A stretch of DNA of 63,919 nucleotides from Treponema sp. (GTDB lineage: Bacteria; Spirochaetota; Spirochaetia; Treponematales; Breznakiellaceae), in the NCBI GenBank assembly GCA_031288005.1, contig JAITSE010000060.1, forward strand, positions 1-63,919, given 5' to 3'. Of this stretch, positions 63,854-63,919 are shown piece by piece (position 1 is the stretch's first letter; each line of letters begins with the position of its first letter). The notes beneath the pieces are model-generated. The model saw only the letters and a list, made by a program, of their open reading frames with translations, was not told where the DNA came from and made no database searches. The position numbers were made by a program, and so were the translations under genes.

Positions 63854-63919
63854 CTATTTTGTATTCTTAAACAGGCCGCAATAGCTTTATTCCTTTAAAG
63901 ACAGCAAGCAGGCCGCATG

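Overview
The window looks like a chromosomal piece of a Treponema-type spirochaete. Evidence is the spirochaete-like order tuf-rpsJ-rplC through rplQ, a second block in the order rpsP, KH protein, rimM, trmD, rplS, stand-alone FlhB-like protein, YraN, and several small proteins that I know only from treponemes. Base composition is mixed (about 50% GC), with an AT-rich right end. Many dispersed palindromic repeats suggest a larger, repeat-tolerant treponeme (the gut-symbiont type) rather than T. pallidum; that species-level idea is inference.

Layout. 1-762: the 5' end of a 16S rRNA gene on the minus strand, preceded by a leader and two good sigma70-type promoters. 836-14273: mixed housekeeping and lineage-specific genes: a SpoIIE-type phosphatase with HAMP domain, a GH57 branching enzyme with its DUF4912 neighbour, lipoproteins, a pentapeptide protein overlapping an unusual metallo-beta-lactamase-fold protein, and a TrmJ-type methyltransferase. 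14289-30855: the str/S10/spc/alpha ribosomal superoperon on the minus strand (rpsL, rpsG, tuf, rpsJ ... rpoA, rplQ) with no fusA between rpsG and tuf and no adk, map or infA after secY. 31208-39419: a five-gene oligopeptide-type ABC transporter with a 21-bp minisatellite inside the operon, facing a GH20 hexosaminidase and a truncated DUF4838-like gene; this may be an oligosaccharide uptake and hydrolysis locus. 39773-47311: a DeoR-type repressor divergent from an operon of SDR dehydrogenase, deoC, FGGY kinase and an RbsABC-like transporter, probably a sugar or polyol catabolic unit. 47394-49812: a decaying iron/cobalamin-type ABC locus (permease lacking its front half, ATPase and binding-protein genes merged in overlapping frames). 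49813-50536: an island of nested palindromes and tandem repeats. 50537-61320: SlyX, a clade-X type phosphofructokinase, an RNA methyltransferase, LuxS and Pfs, a diguanylate cyclase, and the rpsP-trmD-rplS block. 61651-63919: an AT-rich segment with a possible methyltransferase fragment and a two-gene operon encoding a protein with a triplicated unknown domain and a BRCT-domain protein.

The most unusual features are the repeats. At least three families can be seen: (i) large hairpin elements ending in variants of GGACTTGTTCA/TGAACAAGTCC with GGAAAC/GTTTCC cores, at five places; (ii) nested GGAGTTTTGCG / GGTTCGTAGAACC palindromes at about 39.4, 49.9-50.5 and 54.5 kb; (iii) an element beginning ATCAACCAAC and ending near TACGAAT, one copy of which forms the N-terminal coding part of a lipoprotein gene. 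Two genes are cut off exactly where family (ii) begins, which ties the repeats to gene decay. The best candidates for undescribed biology are the coding repeat element, the hairpin family and the AT-rich BRCT operon.
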